From a virus: a DNA stretch of 22,545 nucleotides. Positions 20,834-22,545 of the stretch are shown here, piece after piece. Position numbers and translations under genes: made by a program. How positions within the stretch are numbered: the stretch's first letter is position 1; each line of letters opens with the position of its first letter. The stretch is taken from the IMG/VR virus record IMGVR_UViG_3300025913_000523, positions 1 through 22,545 of that record; one strand, written 5' to 3'. Below the pieces are notes generated by a model, which did not search any database, was not told where the DNA came from, and was given only the letters and a program-made list of their open reading frames with translations.

Positions 20834-20986
20834 TTACAACTCCTTTGCAAAATCGTTCTTCCGTGGTCATGGTTATTCTAAAATACGCACATTCCCACGT
20901 ACCCTATAAGCATGACTGACAATAATATCAGCTCGAACATCTAAATCCCCTGTTGGCACAAAATGTGCAATACTGTATCATAAAGC
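20834..20986. promoter_or_regulatory. Intergenic gap with a palindrome, weak promoter for the fibre operon
   Basis: Between the ejection-type gene and the 723-aa gene. GCACA-AAA-TGTGC (20956-20968) is a perfect palindrome, possibly an operator or weak hairpin. On the minus strand CTGATA-17 bp-TATAGG is a weak promoter candidate. The ribosome site AAAGGAG of the downstream gene lies at the 20834 end. Confidence 0.35.
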
Positions 20987-22291
20987 CTAATCTTTGTTCA
21001 ACAGTTTGTTCAAAATCGTCTGGTCCCATCCCAGCTGGTGTACAAGTTCAGCCCCGAGCCCAAACTTAATGGCGGGCTTGATAAGTTTACGCCGGGCAAT
21101 CTCAGGGTGAACCGATCCCTTTCTGGCCGCAAACTTTCCTTTGGACAGCTTCTGGATAAGCTCTTTCTGGGTAATGTCACCTTTCTTGTAATCCTTGATT
21201 GCCTTGTTGGTCGTGTACGGGATCACATCCTCGGCATAACCAGACTGGACCTTTCTGTGTCTCTCAAGAAACTTGTCATCGACCTTTCCGGACTGGTCCA
21301 TGAACATGTTTTTCTGGATATGTTCCTTGGCCTTCTCGGCAGCCTGAAGCTGTTTCTTCTGGAATGGTTCCAGCGTTGTCCGGTTTTCCAGAGGGCGGAT
21401 GATTGACCCAAGCTGGCTTACAGCTGCCTGCGCATTCTCAAGAGTAGGATTGTCTGCAAACGCCTTGATTGCCTCCATGGGCTTTCTGGGCGTGTACTTC
21501 TCAAGGGTCGGAATGTTCATCTTCGTGACATCAAGGTTTTGAAATCCACCAAGTCCACTGGTTCTGGCATCATTGAAAAGTGTTCGATAAATTCCCTTTG
21601 GACCAGAGTATTTCAGCTTGTTTGCCAAGGCGGTATTGAGAACGTCCTTTGTGATGGCGCCCTTGGTGTAGCGCAATGGATTAATCAGGGAAGCCAGCCT
21701 TGCGCCTCCATAGACATTCTCGGGATTTCTGAACGCTCCCCTTATCAGACCGCCTCCGGGCTGCGGTTCACCTTCAATTTTGTTTCCCCACTGCTGGAAC
21801 TGTTCCTCAGATGGTGGCTTGGCCATTGCCTCATAAGCCTCGGGGGACATCATTCCAATATGGACAAGGTATTTGGCTACGCCAGGAGGCAGTCTTGAAA
21901 CCTTGCCAAGAAATTCGGCTCCACCAGCAGCAGCACTCCGACCGGCAGCAGCCGGATTGGACATGGCAAGCCTGCCCGCTGCGGGGACATTTTCCTTGAG
22001 ATAGTCGACCGCCTCCGGGATTTTTCCGATACCATGAATAATGCCCTTGTAAGCCTCCGGAACGCCCGTAGCGACGTCTTTTCCTATCTGGGACAGCGCC
22101 CCCGGAATCTTGTGACCAAGGCGTGCTGCGGCCCCCAGAGGGCCAGGCATCAGCTCAGAGGCAAACTTCATTGTTTCCCCAAGTCCCGGTCCATTCTGGT
22201 TTCCGGAAGCCATGGGTCTGGACAAATCCGGATAGTCACCTTCACCCGAAAGCGGTTTGGACAAATCTGGATAATCCATAGCGTCAGCCAT
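20987..22291 (-). CDS. Probable internal virion or DNA-ejection protein
   Basis: 434 aa. The N-terminus has a tandem repeat, DYPDLSKPLSGEG then DYPDLSRPMASGN. Residues about 40-150 are Ala/Gly/Pro-rich with amphipathic helices (GRLAMSNPAAAGRSAAAGGA). The rest is Lys-rich and helical (KAIKDYKKGDITQKELIQKL; RRKLIKPAIKFGLGAELVHQ). Long Ala/Gly-rich helical proteins next to head genes are typical of ejected virion proteins, but no signature proves it; a transglycosylase motif is not seen. The ATG at 22291 overlaps the previous gene by 8 nt. Confidence 0.6.
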   Translation of the reverse strand: MADAMDYPDLSKPLSGEGDYPDLSRPMASGNQNGPGLGETMKFASELMPGPLGAAARLGHKIPGALSQIGKDVATGVPEAYKGIIHGIGKIPEAVDYLKENVPAAGRLAMSNPAAAGRSAAAGGAEFLGKVSRLPPGVAKYLVHIGMMSPEAYEAMAKPPSEEQFQQWGNKIEGEPQPGGGLIRGAFRNPENVYGGARLASLINPLRYTKGAITKDVLNTALANKLKYSGPKGIYRTLFNDARTSGLGGFQNLDVTKMNIPTLEKYTPRKPMEAIKAFADNPTLENAQAAVSQLGSIIRPLENRTTLEPFQKKQLQAAEKAKEHIQKNMFMDQSGKVDDKFLERHRKVQSGYAEDVIPYTTNKAIKDYKKGDITQKELIQKLSKGKFAARKGSVHPEIARRKLIKPAIKFGLGAELVHQLGWDQTILNKLLNKD

Positions 22292-22545
22292 TCTGACCTA
22301 CCCTTTTGAATTTGTACTGTTCCATTGCCTTCTGAACATTGGATGTGTGGACACGGACTACTTTTCCGTCAGGTCGTTCCATCATGACAATGTCGGCCTC
22401 ACCCGGAGCATTGGAAGGGGCGCTGGGATGTTCTTTCTGATAAGTCGCCTTCTGGGATTTCTCGGACTGTTTAAAGCGATCCTCGACCTGCTTCACTATC
22501 TGCTTGGTGCCAATCTGCCTGTCAGCAATGTCCAGTGCATCATTG
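22284..22545 (-). CDS. C-terminal part of an unidentified virion-operon protein (truncated by the window)
   Basis: The frame is open to the right edge, so the start is outside the window; an in-frame GTG at 22496 is not needed. The visible 86 residues run from NDALDIADRQIGTKQIVKQV to a C-terminal MMERPDGKVVRVHTSNVQKA segment and FKRVGQNG. The PDGKVVRV...FKRV ending is a short basic motif seen at the C-termini of small phage structural proteins, but I cannot name the family. A Pro/Ser/Lys-rich linker lies between. Confidence 0.6.
   Translation of the reverse strand, partial: NDALDIADRQIGTKQIVKQVEDRFKQSEKSQKATYQKEHPSAPSNAPGEADIVMMERPDGKVVRVHTSNVQKAMEQYKFKRVGQNG

Noticed and set aside
1-22545. 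CRISPR array, IS element, integrase/attachment site
   Set aside because: No regularly spaced direct repeats of array form, no transposase or integrase motif, and no terminal inverted repeats were seen.

Overview
The window is part of a tailed double-stranded DNA bacteriophage genome (or prophage). The evidence is an M15 endolysin, a lambda-O-like initiator, a Sak4-type ATPase next to an SSB, dozens of tightly packed short overlapping genes, and a right-hand block of tail-fibre and virion genes. The host is probably Gram-negative: one gene encodes a lipoprotein with a clean lipobox, and two more have Sec signal peptides feeding disulfide-type periplasmic domains. I cannot name the host or the phage genus. 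No integrase, terminase, portal or capsid gene is inside the window.

Layout. (1) 1-263, plus strand: the end of an unknown gene and a ribbon-helix-helix (RHH) protein. (2) 260-3274, minus strand: a 178-aa coiled-coil protein, a winged-helix replication initiator that carries three 22-bp-phased iterons inside its own reading frame, a 115-aa unknown, a VRR-NUC nuclease, a Cys-rich mini-protein and the endolysin. (3) 3275-3402: an overlapping divergent promoter region with two short palindromes. (4) 3403-13916, plus strand: a long early/accessory operon. It begins with a second RHH protein and a tiny membrane protein, then the Sak4/SSB recombination pair, then a cassette of exported proteins (lipoprotein plus two paralogous secreted proteins). 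A roughly 470-nt gene-free interval (7795-8267) follows that folds on paper into nested helices. An AT-rich train of about 19 mini-genes comes next, including zinc-knuckle proteins, tiny membrane proteins, two DUF551 proteins, a YozE-like protein, a protein with an RNA polymerase alpha-CTD-like domain and a DUF3310 protein. (5) 13915-13950: an intrinsic terminator serving the minus strand. (6) 13966-22545, minus strand: a collagen-like/jelly-roll fibre, two repeat-rich tail fibres, a small virion-type protein, a 723-aa fibre or carbohydrate-binding protein, a 434-aa probable ejection/internal virion protein, and the C-terminal part of one more gene running off the right edge. A 42-aa membrane protein on the plus strand sits between the fibres.

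How it may work together. The divergent promoters at 3316-3356 look like the switch between the leftward replication block and the rightward early operon, with the RHH protein at 3403 as the obvious candidate autoregulator. The initiator/iteron arrangement, the Sak4-SSB pair and the VRR-NUC nuclease form the replication-recombination module. The exported cassette looks like a moron that alters the host envelope.

Most interesting: the large structured RNA candidate at 7795-8267, the iterons read in three different codon frames inside the initiator gene, the recurrent GGAGAATGATGATG gene-start cassette at consecutive gene junctions, and the paired secreted proteins.
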